DNA of 64,000 bases from Metellina segmentata (GCA_947359465.1 OX375876.1:62626998-62690997); one strand, 5' to 3'; numbered from the stretch's first letter, positions 38,491 to 51,035 are shown. Notes: generated from the sequence alone by a model not told the origin. Program-made: numbers and translations.

Positions 38491-39299
38491 AAAAAAATCT
38501 CACCCTTGCCAAACTTTGCCAAGCGCCACTCGCCCAGTGAAAAGCAGCAGGGGACAGAAATTACGAGTATCTATCATCTAATGGACAATCCCCGAGGCAA
38601 GTAGGCGATGGCATCGTCGTTCATCTCATGCCGTCATTTGTTGACACCCTCGCACAAGCGTCAGAGAAACCTAAATAAATGGACGGTCCAGAGAGAAAGG
38701 GGAAGTGCCGGAAAAAAACGAGGCTACAGGACAGCTCCTAAAAAAATCTGTGGACATACCCGGGCAAAACGGTGAGGTGGAAGAGAGTTGTCAACTTCCG
38801 GACTGCCCTGCAGCTCTGTTGACAGGAACCCGGGATGTCTTTAACACGACAGAAGGGCAGCCACGATATTGGCCATATCTGGCCACCACGCGTATAAGTC
38901 AAATAGAGATGAGACGACAGAGAAGTTATGGTTAGGGTTTTTAGGAGGGTGTTATAGAGTGATGGGGTGCTCTTTCTTCAATGGGCCAACGACCATCGAC
39001 CCTCCAGGCGTACCACTCAATCTGGCTCCTTACCTTTATTTTGTTTGTTTGTCACACTTTGTGACATATTGTGCGTTGTGTTGCTCGATATCCTTGACAG
39101 GTTTCGAGTTGGGGAAGAGTTGAAAACGCATGTCAAAGATTTTTTTTTCCTGGAAATATTGTATACGTATGTTGGGGAGAGGATCAGACAAATTGCAGCG
39201 AATTGCTTTTTCTTCATTAAAAGGGAATGGAAAGGATTCTGAAAGGTTTTTGCTGCAAAAGGTTTGTGCATTCGATATGTACCTTCAGTCGATATTTGA
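38491..39299. other. GC-richer stretch with overlapping short frames
   Basis: Frames of 76-117 codons overlap on both strands between 38705 and 39370. None shows a known motif, so I do not call a gene. Confidence 0.3.
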
Positions 39300-40125
39300 G
39301 CGGACAGTGCTCTAAGGATGAAGGAAAAATTCGATGGAAGTTTACTAATGGTGAAAATGCAACGACGCACTTTTCTCCAAAATATGAATAATGGATTCTT
39401 AAGGTTGATGTTCCCTAAAGGTCTAAAATAATTTATCTATAATGGAATGATTACTGCTTACTACTAATATTACAACACAAATTCCATTCTTTCTTTTATT
39501 ATTGTTATATGTGGCATTTAGTGATTTCCACCTGATGGCAAAATCTCTTATGCCTTCAGGTAATCCAATAAAAGTTATAAACGAATGTAAATAATTATAA
39601 TAGAATCATATGATAAGGAAAAAAATTAGTTTTTTTTTTGCTCTGCTGTAAAATGCAGCTTTTAGACATACGACTATTTGCACTTTGAGTGACGATAGGT
39701 AAAATCTTTCACCGGAAATTTACGAATGACAAAAATGCAAGTACTTTATTCTGAAAGGGATGAAAGATAATGGGTTGTTGGTAGATATTCTAAAGGTCTA
39801 CAATATGTTACGTGTACCTTGTATAGAAATTGGAGTGATCACTATAGTGAATATGAAATTTTACGATGAAAATTTATTGATGTTAATGTTATCCAATTTT
39901 GTTTTCTACAAAATTTAAAATGAGAAGGTAATTATAAGTTTGGAAATCCCAAAGGTCTAATATAAATATATGCACTTTTAGTTACCGTAGTATAATAAAA
40001 GACATTTTTATTTGACGGAAACTTGCGAATGCTAAAAAAGTTTGAATTGCTTTTCCAATCAAATCGTAAGTAGGAAGGGATTCTTAAGAGTAATTCTACC
40101 AAAATCTACTGCCCACAATTTTTAT
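39300..40125. repeat. Highly degenerate tandem repeat, three units
   Basis: Units at about 39300-39445, 39665-39830 and 39960-40120 share the order: GAAAYTTRCGAATGNYAAAA, TTTTCY-rich, GGATTCTTAAG or GGTTGTTGGTAG, CTAAAGGTCTA. The similarity is low. Confidence 0.4.
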
Positions 40126-41539
40126 TTTAAATGAGATTGGAGTCTTAAGTACTTTAGATAATAAAAATTTTATTTCAATTTTTTTTAACAACTTATGTAT
40201 TATCACATTTAATTTTTTAGTTAAACTACTTCTGCTTGCAAATATTTTGGTTAATAGCTAGTTGTTTTATGACAACACACAAGCAAAATATTCTCCCACT
40301 CAATTGATTGAAATAAGAATCAAATAACTTTTTTGAAAGTTCTGAACTGATTCTTTCCTATTATAACGTGTATTTCAGAAATATATGAAAGTAAGTATAT
40401 GTAATAAATGAAATAAGATAATTGTACAAAAAATATGGCTGAGTTAGTTCATATTTGTTTACAATAAGTAAAACACATTGAATAAATAAAGCAAGTAATC
40501 TGAAATGACCGTGGAAAAATTCAATTATCAAAAAAATTTAAAACTAATATCCTGAGAATTGCAATTTTATAAGCAGAGATTACTTAATAGTAACAAATGG
40601 AAAATAATATCGAAAAATAGATAGCCGTATTTAGAATTGTATATAATGCACATAAAATCCGACTAAATCTAAGTAAATCTCATTGAATAATAAATACATA
40701 AAATAAAAGAAAGTTTCTGACAAAGATAAATGATTTAGTTTCCAAATAAAAATCACTCAATAGCTTTAAATAATTAAAAATAAGATTGCAGTAGCTGAAG
40801 TTTCTAACCTACTTTGAAAGAAACAATTACTTATAGAAACTTTTGATTGCAAAAATAATACATATTTAATCATATGCTTTAAAAAATCAACTTATTTGCA
40901 CCCCCATTTTAGTATTCGCAACTAATATTAATGTGATTACTGAAAAAAAATATAGGTGTATGAAATTTTATAGTGTTGTTACTCATTACATCAAATAGCT
41001 TATGTACAGTTTGTTATTAACATTTGCATTTAAACATGATAATGGTATTATAAGTCGTCAAATACCTGTTTAAGAACTAAATTGATAAAGACTATAACTT
41101 ACAGAATATATGAAAACATTAAAAATGGATTATATTATAAAGAATCTGAAGAGAAATTCCCATTAAAAACATAATTATCAGATTAAAAACTGTTAAAATC
41201 TGAAAGCATTGTAGATTAAATTATATTATTCGATTCGTATAAGACTGGATAGTTAGTTGAATAAAAAAAAACACTCCGTAATACAAAATAAATTCATTTG
41301 AAAAGCTTAAGAAATGATTGTAAAATATTAAGTTAACACAAAACGGGATTGAAAGAAATGATCTTTTTGCATGTTAGAAGAGATTTACCAAGTCAGAGAA
41401 ATAGTAACAATGATGATGAGAAGGAGAATCATTTTATATTTATATTTTAAAACTTACGTAGCCTCACATAATCTGTTTTAATACTCATTTCAAATATTCC
41501 TGTCTTAAATTCTGTATTTAGCTGTTACAAAAAAATTAT
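40126..41539. other. Very AT-rich DNA
   Basis: Nothing recognisable. Frames are all very short. Confidence 0.35.
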
Positions 41540-41586
41540 TTTGTTGAATTCGTAACAAATTTTAAATTTGTTACGAATTCAACAAA
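41540..41586. repeat. Perfect 47-bp inverted repeat with a 1-nt centre
   Basis: Arms of 23 nt (starting TTTGTTGAATTCGTAACAAA at 41540) are perfectly mirrored around a single T at 41563. It could extrude as a hairpin or mark a very small foldback insertion. Confidence 0.85.
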
Positions 41587-41908
41587 TATTTAAAGCAAAG
41601 AAACAGCTGACAGCATTGCATAGCGCTAGAATCTGAGCCAGCTCCGTTTCCTCTTTTAATGTCCATGTTAGCTTTTTATACATTAAACAAACGTGAAAAG
41701 GAGTTAATTAACATTACCTCATACACACAATGCACGCATAAACACAATTAATCACCTTAACAATGCAATTAAAAAATGAGAAAATATCGTCCATACAATA
41801 ACTTTTATGTTAAATAACTATACATATTAATTTATGACGCTCATTTTACGTTTGCTTGTCGTAGCGTGTGATTCTGACGCACACGAAATCCATGTCTATA
41901 AAAATATA

Positions 41909-41928
41909 CCCCCCCACCCCCCACCCCC
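41909..41928. repeat. C-rich low-complexity tract
   Basis: A run of C broken by single A residues, close to the head of the SINE at 41968. Confidence 0.8.
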
Positions 41929-41967
41929 GAGTCCAATACATTTTTTTTGTAATACCCGATAAATTGA

Positions 41968-42266
41968 GGGTAACGGTAGCCCAGTTGAAGAGTAACGGAT
42001 TAGCAACCGTAGAGTTACGGGTTAAAATCAAAACGAAGACCGTCGTGTACTAAGGGGGCTGGCGCACGATAAATCTGCCATGGCTTCGAATGTCCTAATG
42101 TTGGCGTTGTGTGGAAGTTTGGAGAGTGGGATGCCGGCTCATATGATCTCGTCACATGGAAATGGTTTAAAATTGTGAGGCGTTATCCATGAACCTTTCC
42201 ATAGGAATTGATCCCGGACCGTCGTCAATAGCCCGCTGTGTTTCTCCATAGCGACGTTAATTAAAA
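41968..42266 (+). repeat. tRNA-derived SINE (family 1)
   Basis: The head TAACGGTAGCCCAGTTG with ACGGATTAGCAACCGTAGAG is tRNA-like. The body GATAAATCTGCCATGGC, the CCGTCGTCAATAGCCCGCTG block and the end GCGACGTTAATT match the copy at 46428. Confidence 0.65.
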
Positions 42267-42284
42267 TAACTACCTACGTACTAA

Positions 42285-42490
42285 TGAATAAAAAAGTACT
42301 CATTATGGCACTACGTGATACGAACCACCTTGCGTATCCTTGGTACATCACATGGGGCTCATGGTACGCCACACACTCCTTACCTAAGGACAAACATTTA
42401 TGCCTTATCCTGGATTCGAACCAGGGACCTTTCGATCCAAAAGTCTGCATCCTGACGACTATACAGGTTGGTCGGCTCAGTTAACAATCA
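42285..42490 (-). repeat. tRNA-derived SINE (family 3), inverted
   Basis: On the minus strand a head near 42480 (CCAACCTGTATAGTCGTCAGG) leads to GGTCCCTGGTTCGAATCCAG (B box) and then AAGGCATAAATGTTTGTCC. The order matches 24655-24835. Confidence 0.6.
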
Positions 42491-44936
42491 ATCATAAGGA
42501 ACTTCAGTGGGGAAATCATCTCACATGTATCTTCTTAAGAATCACTCACTTCAATAGTTTAGTACTTTAAAAATTTTCCTTAGTATGATTACAAAATTGT
42601 CACACGAGTTTCTCGTCCTTTAAAATATGCCCTATCTCTCTCTCAGTCCAATATATAAATAAAATCCATAACCACTTCGTCACGCAAGCAGAAAGCTTCC
42701 AAACAAAAGGGCAGGGGGTGAGAAGAGAACATAATAGAGGAGGCGATTCCCGCCCGCTCATCATTCGGGTATAAATCAGAATACCCGGGTAAAGAGGATG
42801 AAGAGGGAGGGAGGCAATTGCATCATCATCCCTTTTCTTGGTTCTTCCCTCTGAAACATCACAGATGCCCAGACAAAAGCATTACCGGAGGCTTTAGCAT
42901 TGGCCATAAATTCTTGGGAAACAAACAATCCGTCATATCTAACTGCGGAGTTCCTCTTGTTTTGCCGCTTCCCCAAGTTATGGCAGATTAATTCTACATT
43001 GGGGGAACTAGCGGGGAAGCCGTGAGAGATGGATGTATAAACGCCGAGAAAAAGTCTTCGGAAAGGAGGGAGTTTTTTGTGTTCGTCGCTCCACCCCCCT
43101 CTTTTTTTTCGTTTGTTGTTCTTCGTCCGTCTCAATCGGTTTTTAAAAAATTACCCGTCTTGTTTTCCAGTGCCACTTATATCCGTGTTCGGTTTATTTT
43201 TTTGCAAACTAAAAAAAGGCGTGAGTTCGTTTTAAAATTGAAAATGTGAGGATCCCCTTGCCAGAGCGTGGTGAAATATCGATTTGAAAGTTTTTGATAA
43301 ATGTGTGCGTAAGAAAGGAAATTGGAGTACCATGTTCGGAGGTTCCAATTGGGTGGTGTTTGCTATCGTCCCATGTGCAGTTTTTCATCTTTGATTCGAT
43401 GGCTATTTCATGAGATGCTCTTCGTGAATGCAATAAAAGTTTCGTTTCTGTCATCGCATGTTGTTAAAAATACAACGGAATATAATATTTACTTCTGATA
43501 TCGATTTTATTTTTTAACATTATTCACGATTCGTCCGAGTTTAGATTGGTTGTTTCTATGGTACTGAGTCCTCTTGGGACACATTGTGCCAGACTCAAGA
43601 GATTAAATAAAACATAACAAATTGGTGGCTTTATTTAAGATGTCATTGCTCTGTTTAGAAGGATTTAGAAATATGTCTATTATAATATAGCTATGTTAAA
43701 AAAAAGCTTCTTGAAGCTTCTGTGATAGAATTCTGTTCTACTTTATTTCTAATTCACGATAGAGGACTTTAAATACTTTCGTTTATTTCATATTAGTTAA
43801 AATTTTATGTGATTTTACGTTACTAATCATTAACATAAAGTTCATTCTATGGTTATAAAACTCATTGTATTTCTTTAGCGTTACAAGTATTCAAAATATT
43901 AAAAATTGCAATATTTTATAATAAAATATATTCTGCATGCTCAGATTTACACAGTATAAAGGCATTGTATTCCCCAGATATCATGTAATAGTATGGTTTT
44001 ATGTACTTCCTGTTATGGTTGAAAATGCATTTTGAGAAATACGATGACTATATTTGACGCTCTATGATCCTATTTTGCTACGCTAGGACTAAAAGACCAG
44101 GATCTTCCAGATTAAAAAGTAAGAGAGGTTGGTAGGTACTTGAATGTACCTCAAATTACAACAGTCCGGGATCAATTCGGACGAGAAATACTCGAGGACA
44201 ACTCGTAATTTTGAACCACATAAAAAGTAAGATACATAAAAATAATATCAATGTTTCAATATCTTCAACCGTAAAGTTGTGTGTAATTACAATGAATCTA
44301 TGTTAGTTTTGAGCTTTGAAGTTTTATATACTTATGTAAGAAAAACGAACTTTCCCATACCACCAAATTTATTAGTCACGAAAGAAAAAAATTCTCATAT
44401 CTCACATGGAAATAAATAATGCACGATAGCAGAAATACAAAGCGATGTATCGAAATTGTCAAGAAAGAAATTGATATTTTAGCCCGACAGTTAATAGTGT
44501 ATACTTGTCTCACACAATCTCAGAATATTTCTTTTAGTGAAATAATAGGACAATCCACCTTGCATCATAATCAATTCTCTCGCTACCCCTTACGTAAGGA
44601 CGACAGACATATATATACTTGTGACGAAATCCGTTAACACTTCATTTTAACACACTATAACTATTCGCTATTCCCTTTTCGATCCAGTTCCTCTTCATTA
44701 TTAATTCAATGTCATAATATACCTCTCAGAAGCCTGTTAACCAACATTTAAATTTAGTGTCAGTGCACTAATTATCCCACGCTCTGCTTGCAGTCTTGTA
44801 GATTCGTTTCTCGTCTATCTAACATCTATGCACTTGTTACATATCCCCTCTGGGAATTCTAGTCATGCTTATAATGTATTATGTCTCGACAGGTCAATTG
44901 TTTTCAGTACTAACGTTTAAATACAACATACATTTA
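42491..44936. other. Intergenic DNA
   Basis: 42700-43460 is GC-richer, with a 119-codon minus frame (43135-42776) that I do not recognise. A SINE family 1 tail fragment lies on the minus strand at about 44155-44215. Confidence 0.35.
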
Positions 44937-45659
44937 TATACGAGGGAGTATAAATAAGTAACGCACATAATAAAAAAAGTAATAGTAATAAAAGCAATTA
45001 ATGACAATAGGAAACAGTAATTAAAGTATTACCCATTTATTACTTTTCCACATAATTTCCATGCATGTTGAGGCATTTTTCCCAACGATGGTTCAGTTTG
45101 AAAATCCCGGTCTCATAGAACTCCGTCGGCTGCGAGAAGAGCCACATTCGCACGGCCCGTTTCAGTGCCGTCGTCAGAGTCAAACTTCTTACCGTCAAGG
45201 AACTTCTTTGTGGGTCCAAAGCGCAGTGCGACAAATCAACACATTCGACTGCTGCACGACATCGCTCGTCCGCATGTGTCTCGCCTAGTTCGTGCAAAAG
45301 TGCAGGGTTTCGGTTGGGAAGTTTTGGAGCACCGTCCATACAGCCTGGACCTGGCACCCTCCGATTTCCTTTTTGGACCCATAAAGAAGTTCCTTGACGG
45401 TAAGAAGTTTGACTCTGACGACGGCACTCAAACGGGCCGTGCGAAGGTGGCTCTTCTGGCAGCCGACGAAGTTCTATGAGACCCGGGATTTTCAAACTGA
45501 TCCATCGTTGGGAAAAATGCCTCAACATGCATGGAAATTATGTGGAAAAGTAATAAATGGGGAATACTATCATTTCTGTTACATATTGTCATTAATTGCT
45601 TTTATTATTATCATTTTTTACATTATGTGCGATACTTATTGATAATTCCTCGTATTATA
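44937..45659. mobile_element. Mariner remnant folded into an inverted repeat
   Basis: The outer ends TATACGAGGGAGTATAAATA and, mirrored on the right, a related sequence ending CCTCGTATTATA are mariner-like and flanked by TA. Unusually, the mirror symmetry goes far beyond the ends. About 45029-45223 is repeated inverted at about 45376-45565, including transposase 3' coding sequence, so the element is a foldback of arms of about 285 bp around a 150-bp core. Confidence 0.8.
45226..45480 (+). pseudogene. Mariner transposase C-terminal fragment
   Basis: The frame has LLHDIARPH (normally HDNARPH) and YSLDLAPSDF. Thirty-four residues separate the Asp of HD from the Asp of APSD, the DD34D arrangement of mariner. 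It continues through LFGPIKKFLDGKKF. The first two-thirds of the gene are missing. The 3' part of the frame is also present as the inverted arm on the left, so the reading beyond 45376 is mirrored upstream. Confidence 0.8.
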
Positions 45660-46307
45660 AGAGCACACATAGGCAGTTCGCGAATTCTTCAAAATGCACA
45701 GCTAAGCCGACAAATAAAAAATACCTCTAAAAGACGACAGGATGATATATGAAACAAATTGGAGTAAAAACGCAAACCTCCACTAGCCGTGATTCATTTT
45801 ATCACTATGATTTAAGGGGAGAAAAAAATCTTTTCGATCTGTTCTGATCCGTTGGATTCGTAATAGTGAAGGATTAGCGGACGGGGAAGACTTGAAGTCT
45901 GCAGCTGCAGAGGTTTGGGATTTTCTGTAATGTCTTTTCCCCTGCAGCAGACAGAAGTTAGCAGGCAATGGATACTTTATCGTTTCTGAACATGATATTA
46001 GTGGGACGAAGTAGCAGTGAGGGATACTGCTACTACGATAGGATACAAGTTACACAGGTTCGATATACCGCCTGGTTTCTGAGACTAGTGTATCATTTTT
46101 CCAAGGTTTATTTTGACTATTTTGTAATGAATTAGAAACATCGAGCAATGATGGTACATAAAAATATATTGTTTGCTAAATTCTCTCACTTATTATCAAA
46201 AGAACGTGGTGGACGGTTGAGAACGTGGCTGAAAATTGAGAGAACAGTCGATTATGAAAACTACCATTTACAAACAGCCAGGGTTTTGCAAAATACTTTG
46301 AGGTAGG
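45660..46307. other. Intergenic DNA
   Basis: Nothing recognisable. Confidence 0.3.
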
Positions 46308-46670
46308 AAGTTAATTAACGTCGCACTGAAGTAACACAGCGGGCTATTGGCGAAGGTTCAGAATCAATCGCGAAGGGACGACTTCTTGGGTCTTTTAGCT
46401 AATAGATGTGGTAATTTAGTCATTATGTGGCCGTAGCGGTATAGCAACCGGAGGGTTGCGAGTTTGAAACTCGATCGGATTAAAGACCCTCACATATGTT
46501 GGGACTGGGCCGCGTTAAATCTGTCGTGGTCTCCAATGACCTCACTTAGGGGTGGTATGGAAGTGTGGATAGTGGAGTGCCAGCTCAAGTGTTGTCCTCA
46601 GATCTTTTTCTTTGGGCCGTCAACAATAGCCCACTATGTTAATCCAATGCGACGTTAGTTCAATTTTCAA
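46308..46670. repeat. SINE family 1: inverted tail followed by a full plus copy
   Basis: A minus-strand tail (46308-46390, TTAATTAACGTCGCACTG) lies next to a plus copy at 46428-46670. The plus copy has the head TGGCCGTAGCGGTATAGCAACC, the B-box-like GCGAGTTTGAAACTC, the body TTAAATCTGTCGTGG and the end TGCGACGTTAGTTCA. Confidence 0.65.
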
Positions 46671-49310
46671 CCAAATTAGTCATTATGCTAGCTGTAGGAT
46701 AAAGACCATGTTACATTACGTGGAAATCTCGGGACGTTCAGATTTAAAAAACTTCGCTATTTTTCTCAGGAAAATCAGATATTTTTTAAAAATTATTAAA
46801 ATAGGTACACTGTCATGTGATGCAGGCGATGCAATTAGGCCCTAGATTTTGAAAGGCTCCTTTTCTTTCCATTATATATTATACTAAATCGTTTTGTTCT
46901 CAGTGCAACAAGAAGCAAACGCCAGGAACCACATAACATCCAATCTAGTCGCCTTTTTCAACACATAAAAAGCACTCCTGATTCTTCCTTACACTTTCAA
47001 AATAACCTCCCACCGCGCCTAATTTCCTATCTTAATTTCTTCGTCCCGCGCCTCATACAATTCAAATTCTCCCATTCCGAAAAGCCTTATTGCATCCTCC
47101 ACTTAAATCGCCGGCTCGATCTAGCATGCAAATACTTCTTTCCTGGCACGTGAGAAATCTCTTCTCGAGGAACCGCTCTTTGGAGCTAAGCAGGGAGGAC
47201 TTGATGAATTCGAGGCAAATCGAATGAGCCTACCCGGCCCACAAAAATTCAGCAAAAATCTGACTCCAAAAAGCATCAAGAGGCAGTTGTTATTTTCAAA
47301 GTAAAAACCGAGGTGTTTTACAGAGTTGCAGTCATTTAGGTAAGTATGTGTGTTTTAAGTCGAATTGTTGCAGTTCTAGCAAGGCCTTTATTCAGGAAAG
47401 CGTGAAAAAGGAAAATATTTCGTTCCGTCCACCAAGCGAATGAGGAAGAATACATAAATATTAAAACTAGAGAACACAATTTCCTCGCTCAGTCGGATGT
47501 AAATTTGTATAAAATGAGGTTTTCATTGTTTCGGCTGAATGTCATTTGTTTCTGGTTCTTGCATCGTCAGAGAAAGAATGAAATTATCAAAAGCTTGGCT
47601 GTAACAAAGTTTCTCCTGTCACCAGTAGTAACTTAACGCGAGAAAACGTTAGTCTGTTGCGACTTAAATACCCTATATGTCTACAATTATTCAGAGGTAA
47701 AATAATGCGGTAGACTGTACTTAGGAAATATTCATGACTCTTCCTACGTAAGGTCATTCAATTTTCCTTCTCTAGAGGTTTAGAGCTCAAATTGAATTAG
47801 AATGTAACAGTTTTGAGTAAAGTGTACGTGTCGAGATTTTTCTTCGAGTAGATGCTGCTGTAACCTACAATAAAGCAGCATACATAGTTCTACGCATAGG
47901 GAAAATATTTAAAAAGCAATAGTAAATACGAAATTATGCAGAAAACAATAATCTTACCAATTCGAACTAAAGGTTTCGTAAGATTTACATGATAATGTCG
48001 AACTCACCTATAAAAGAAAACACGAATTAGTATACAATACAGTAAAAATGTATACAGTAAATTACACAGTAGAACCATAAAATGTAGCGATAAACGTTTA
48101 AACTTGACTTTGTAGTACCAATATTGATATATTTGTGTAAAATCTACTCGTGATAACAAATAGTTTGTTCGAGATACTCGTGAAAATAAATAGTTTGTTA
48201 AAACTAGATACATTAACTAAAAATAATTAATATAGAGGATAGTATAAAAGTTGGTCATATTGATTGGGAGTTTATTTGATCTCGTAACTAGTCAACAGTA
48301 TTATTTCTCGAAATAGTAGACACATAACATACTGCTAATTAAAAAAAATTGCTGATTTTGCATAAAATGTTTACTTTAACTGGTGCAGGAGTTTACTAAA
48401 ACTCACCTAGTCCTCCAGCACTTGTGTCATTTCAGCTCTGAGCCAGCTTAGAATATTCATTCCTCGAGCATATTCAATTGCTCTTTGGCGTATGTGTAGT
48501 AGCAACGAAGATCTCCCAACAGAGTTTGGCATTAATAGCATGAGCCGTAACAGAGGAGGGAAAAAAAGGGGCCGATTTAAGCGTATCGTCAAATTAAAGA
48601 AAAAGTATTCACAAATGAAAATAACGTGTCTGACTTTTCGGTAATAATAATAAAAACCCAAATCACCCAATCTCTCTAACACTCCTCGCTCACTTTTCCC
48701 ACATCCTGGCGCGAGTGGTTCCTGTCTTAATCAAGGAAAAAAGTTCCAACCTGTTCCTCGGCTGATTAGCCGGCGAACGTCTGAAAACAGTTTTACGAGC
48801 AGCGCATCGAGCCAAAAAGAAACTGGAGGAAAAGAGAAATACCACCAACTTACAAAATTGGAAATCATTTCGCAAAAGCTATAAAAGCACAAGCGCCGGG
48901 GTGGTTTAGACAGTGCTTTTTTTATTATCGATTCTCGAATTTTTATTCCGACTGAGAGTATCGCGCTCTTTTTTTTACCTTTCTACCTGACACCACCACC
49001 AGGAGATGTACTGTGGCTATCAGCTGTATAATGAGACTCATGCTTCGCCGATGATACTTTATAAGCCAGCGAAAGAATTCGCAAATGATCGAGACCGAGA
49101 AGTTTTTCCACGCGTTTTTCTTTCCACCTCAAGACTACTGCTTCTGGGCGGTCGTCTTCAGGCGAAAAGTGACACAAGGTGTCGATGAAATCCACACTGA
49201 CTGCGGTACCACTAAGTCGAAGCTTTCTTCAGCAATTTTTGTCAATCGGAAGAGTCGCATTACAACCCAATTGAGGGTTTAAATTCCCGCATGCATACCT
49301 ATTTTACCTC
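46671..49310. other. Intergenic DNA
   Basis: 46860-47300 and 48400-49200 are somewhat GC-richer and hold short overlapping frames on both strands without known motifs. Confidence 0.35.
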
Positions 49311-49547
49311 TTAACCCTCTTGATGGTTCACCTCGCGTTGAAAACTCCCCCTGTATTGACCAGTCTCTGATGCAAAACCCTGCCTCTACCCTTGCCTAGG
49401 CAAGAGACAGCTGGTGTTTTCCCTATTTGGATCTTCATACTCACAGGATCAATAGATAGTTTTGTCTCGAAGAGATATTTTCTCATTTGCAAAATTGGCT
49501 AGATCTTGATGAACGAGATATATCGTCAAAACCACTTGGAGGATTAA
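49311..49547. mobile_element. TTAA-flanked MITE, copy at 49315
   Basis: TTAA stands at 49311-49314 and 49544-49547. The ends are CCCTCTTGATGGTT and AACCACTTGGAGGA. The right part repeats the TTGATGAACGAGATATATCGTC order in mirror image to the copy at 1421. Confidence 0.75.
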
Positions 49548-49588
49548 GACAAGACTTTCTACTAAACCCATGAGATTGTTAGGAATGT

Positions 49589-49788
49589 CTTACCCTCCTG
49601 GTTGTTTATCTTCGCATGGAAAACTGCCTTGTAGTAACTAGTCTCTGATACAATATACTTTCCTACTAGGATCACCTTGGCTAATATTAGAGTAATAGGG
49701 TAGTTTTGCCTCACCGATGTATCTAGTCCTTAGCAAAACTAACTAAATCTTGATGGAATTGATACATCGTCATAAAAATCACATTATA
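49589..49788. mobile_element. Decayed MITE of the CCCTCC family
   Basis: It starts TTACCCTCCTGGTTGTTTATC and follows the copy at 49315 through TAGTAACTAGTCTCTGATACAA and AAATCTTGATGGAATTGATA. The right end is degraded. Confidence 0.6.
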
Positions 49789-49883
49789 GGACTAGTCAAA
49801 CTAACTGAATACATACTTTTCACACGATACAATTATAAATCCTACCTACAATATAAATCCTAAAAAAAAAAAATTATAAATCC

Positions 49884-49889
49884 TAAATA
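49884..49889. repeat. Target site duplication, left
   Basis: TAAATA, identical to 62995-63000. Six bases is the Polinton integrase footprint. Confidence 0.85.
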
Positions 49890-50105
49890 AGTAGTATGGG
49901 GGTCCCTTGAGCGTCTAAACAAGATGGCCGCCGTTTGTTTACATTTAGGAGGAGGAATAAGATAACGTTGTTGGGGGGAGATAAGGATTCGTTGTTGGGG
50001 GAGATAAGGATCTGTGGTGGTGACTGATAAGAGTATTTTCATTTTCTGTGGACGAGATGACGTCATGTTGTTGATGATGAGTTTCCATGGTGATGAAGGA
50101 CTGGT

Positions 50106-50455
50106 AGCGCCATCTGGTGGTGGGATGAGTAACCGTATTATTGGAATTAAAAAAGGATTTTCTTGGATTCGAACCGGGGACCATGAGTTCCGAAAGCAGG
50201 CATGCTAACCGTTGAGCTATCGAGCACTTGAGGGAAGGAGGTGTTTAAATGTAGTGTTTGCTTTTTCTCTCAGTTTGGGACTTGTGAAAATATTAGAGTT
50301 TTATTTTGAATAATTAATCTTCTTTTGGGTTGAGGCCTTGAACGACTGGTATCGCCATCTAGGGATATTTTAAGAAACTAATTAAATATAAGATTTGATA
50401 TTCTCGTATATAATTCTAATGGTGATGAAGGACAGGTACCGCCATCTAGAGGTGG
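50106..50455. promoter_or_regulatory. Three CTCF-like motifs, left arm
   Basis: 50106-50123 contains AGCGCCATCTGGTGG; its reverse complement fits the CTCF core CCASYAGRKGGCR at every position. Related sites lie at 50351-50365 (ATCGCCATCTAGGGA) and 50437-50455 (TACCGCCATCTAGAGGTGG), each with a weaker left half. All are preceded by GACTGGT or GACAGGT, so they may simply be copies of one repeated unit. Function is inferred from the motif only. Confidence 0.4.
50149..50227 (-). ncRNA. tRNA-like pol III unit 1, left arm
   Basis: On the minus strand there is a perfect A box TAGCTCAACGG (50219-50209), a perfect B box GGTTCGAATCC (50175-50165) and a run of six T (50154-50149) as terminator. The acceptor and anticodon stems do not pair properly, so it is not a working tRNA. 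It reads outward towards the terminus. It could be a viral pol III transcript or a captured tRNA or SINE relic. Confidence 0.5.
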
Positions 50456-50525
50456 AAAAAGTAACGATTTAAAAGGATTTATTTCCCAGCTATATTTTAG
50501 AATTAAATGGAGAATTATTTGAAAG

Positions 50526-50615
50526 AAAAATAATAATACGTGGATTCGAACCCAGCAAAAGGTAATCGCGGCCAACCGGTTTTACACAAGCACATTAACC
50601 GTTCGATCCCTATCA
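50526..50615 (-). ncRNA. tRNA-like pol III unit 2, left arm
   Basis: There is a perfect B box at 50552-50542 followed by a T5 run, but the A box (TAGGGATCGAACGG) is poor. The unit is clearly a duplicate of unit 3, as about 150 bp around both match closely. Its activity is doubtful. Confidence 0.4.
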
Positions 50616-51035
50616 CTTCCTTGAATACTTTGTATTTAAAAATAGACTAAACTATTGTTGTAATACTAAATAGACTACACCATGTTGAGAAATGTACATC
50701 TTAAGGGGTGAAAAAAAAGGGATGTGCGTTTTCTTGATGGCCTTTATGAAGAATGAATGTGAACATTAAACCCATAAAGTTGAATTTCCAAACCTCTGCT
50801 ATATAACCAGTTTATATACAAGATGGTATGCGAAATATATGTAACGTCAGGGAAAGTATCAGAATATTGAAGTCTCTAGTACTTGTGGGAATGGATTAGT
50901 TTTTACAAGTGTAGGTTAATTAAGATAACAGAAGGAACAAAGTTAAACACTGATAACAATTAGTTTTAAAATATTTATTTTCTAGCTGTATTTTTAGAGT
51001 AATACTTTGGAATTAAATGGTAAATTATTTGAAAG

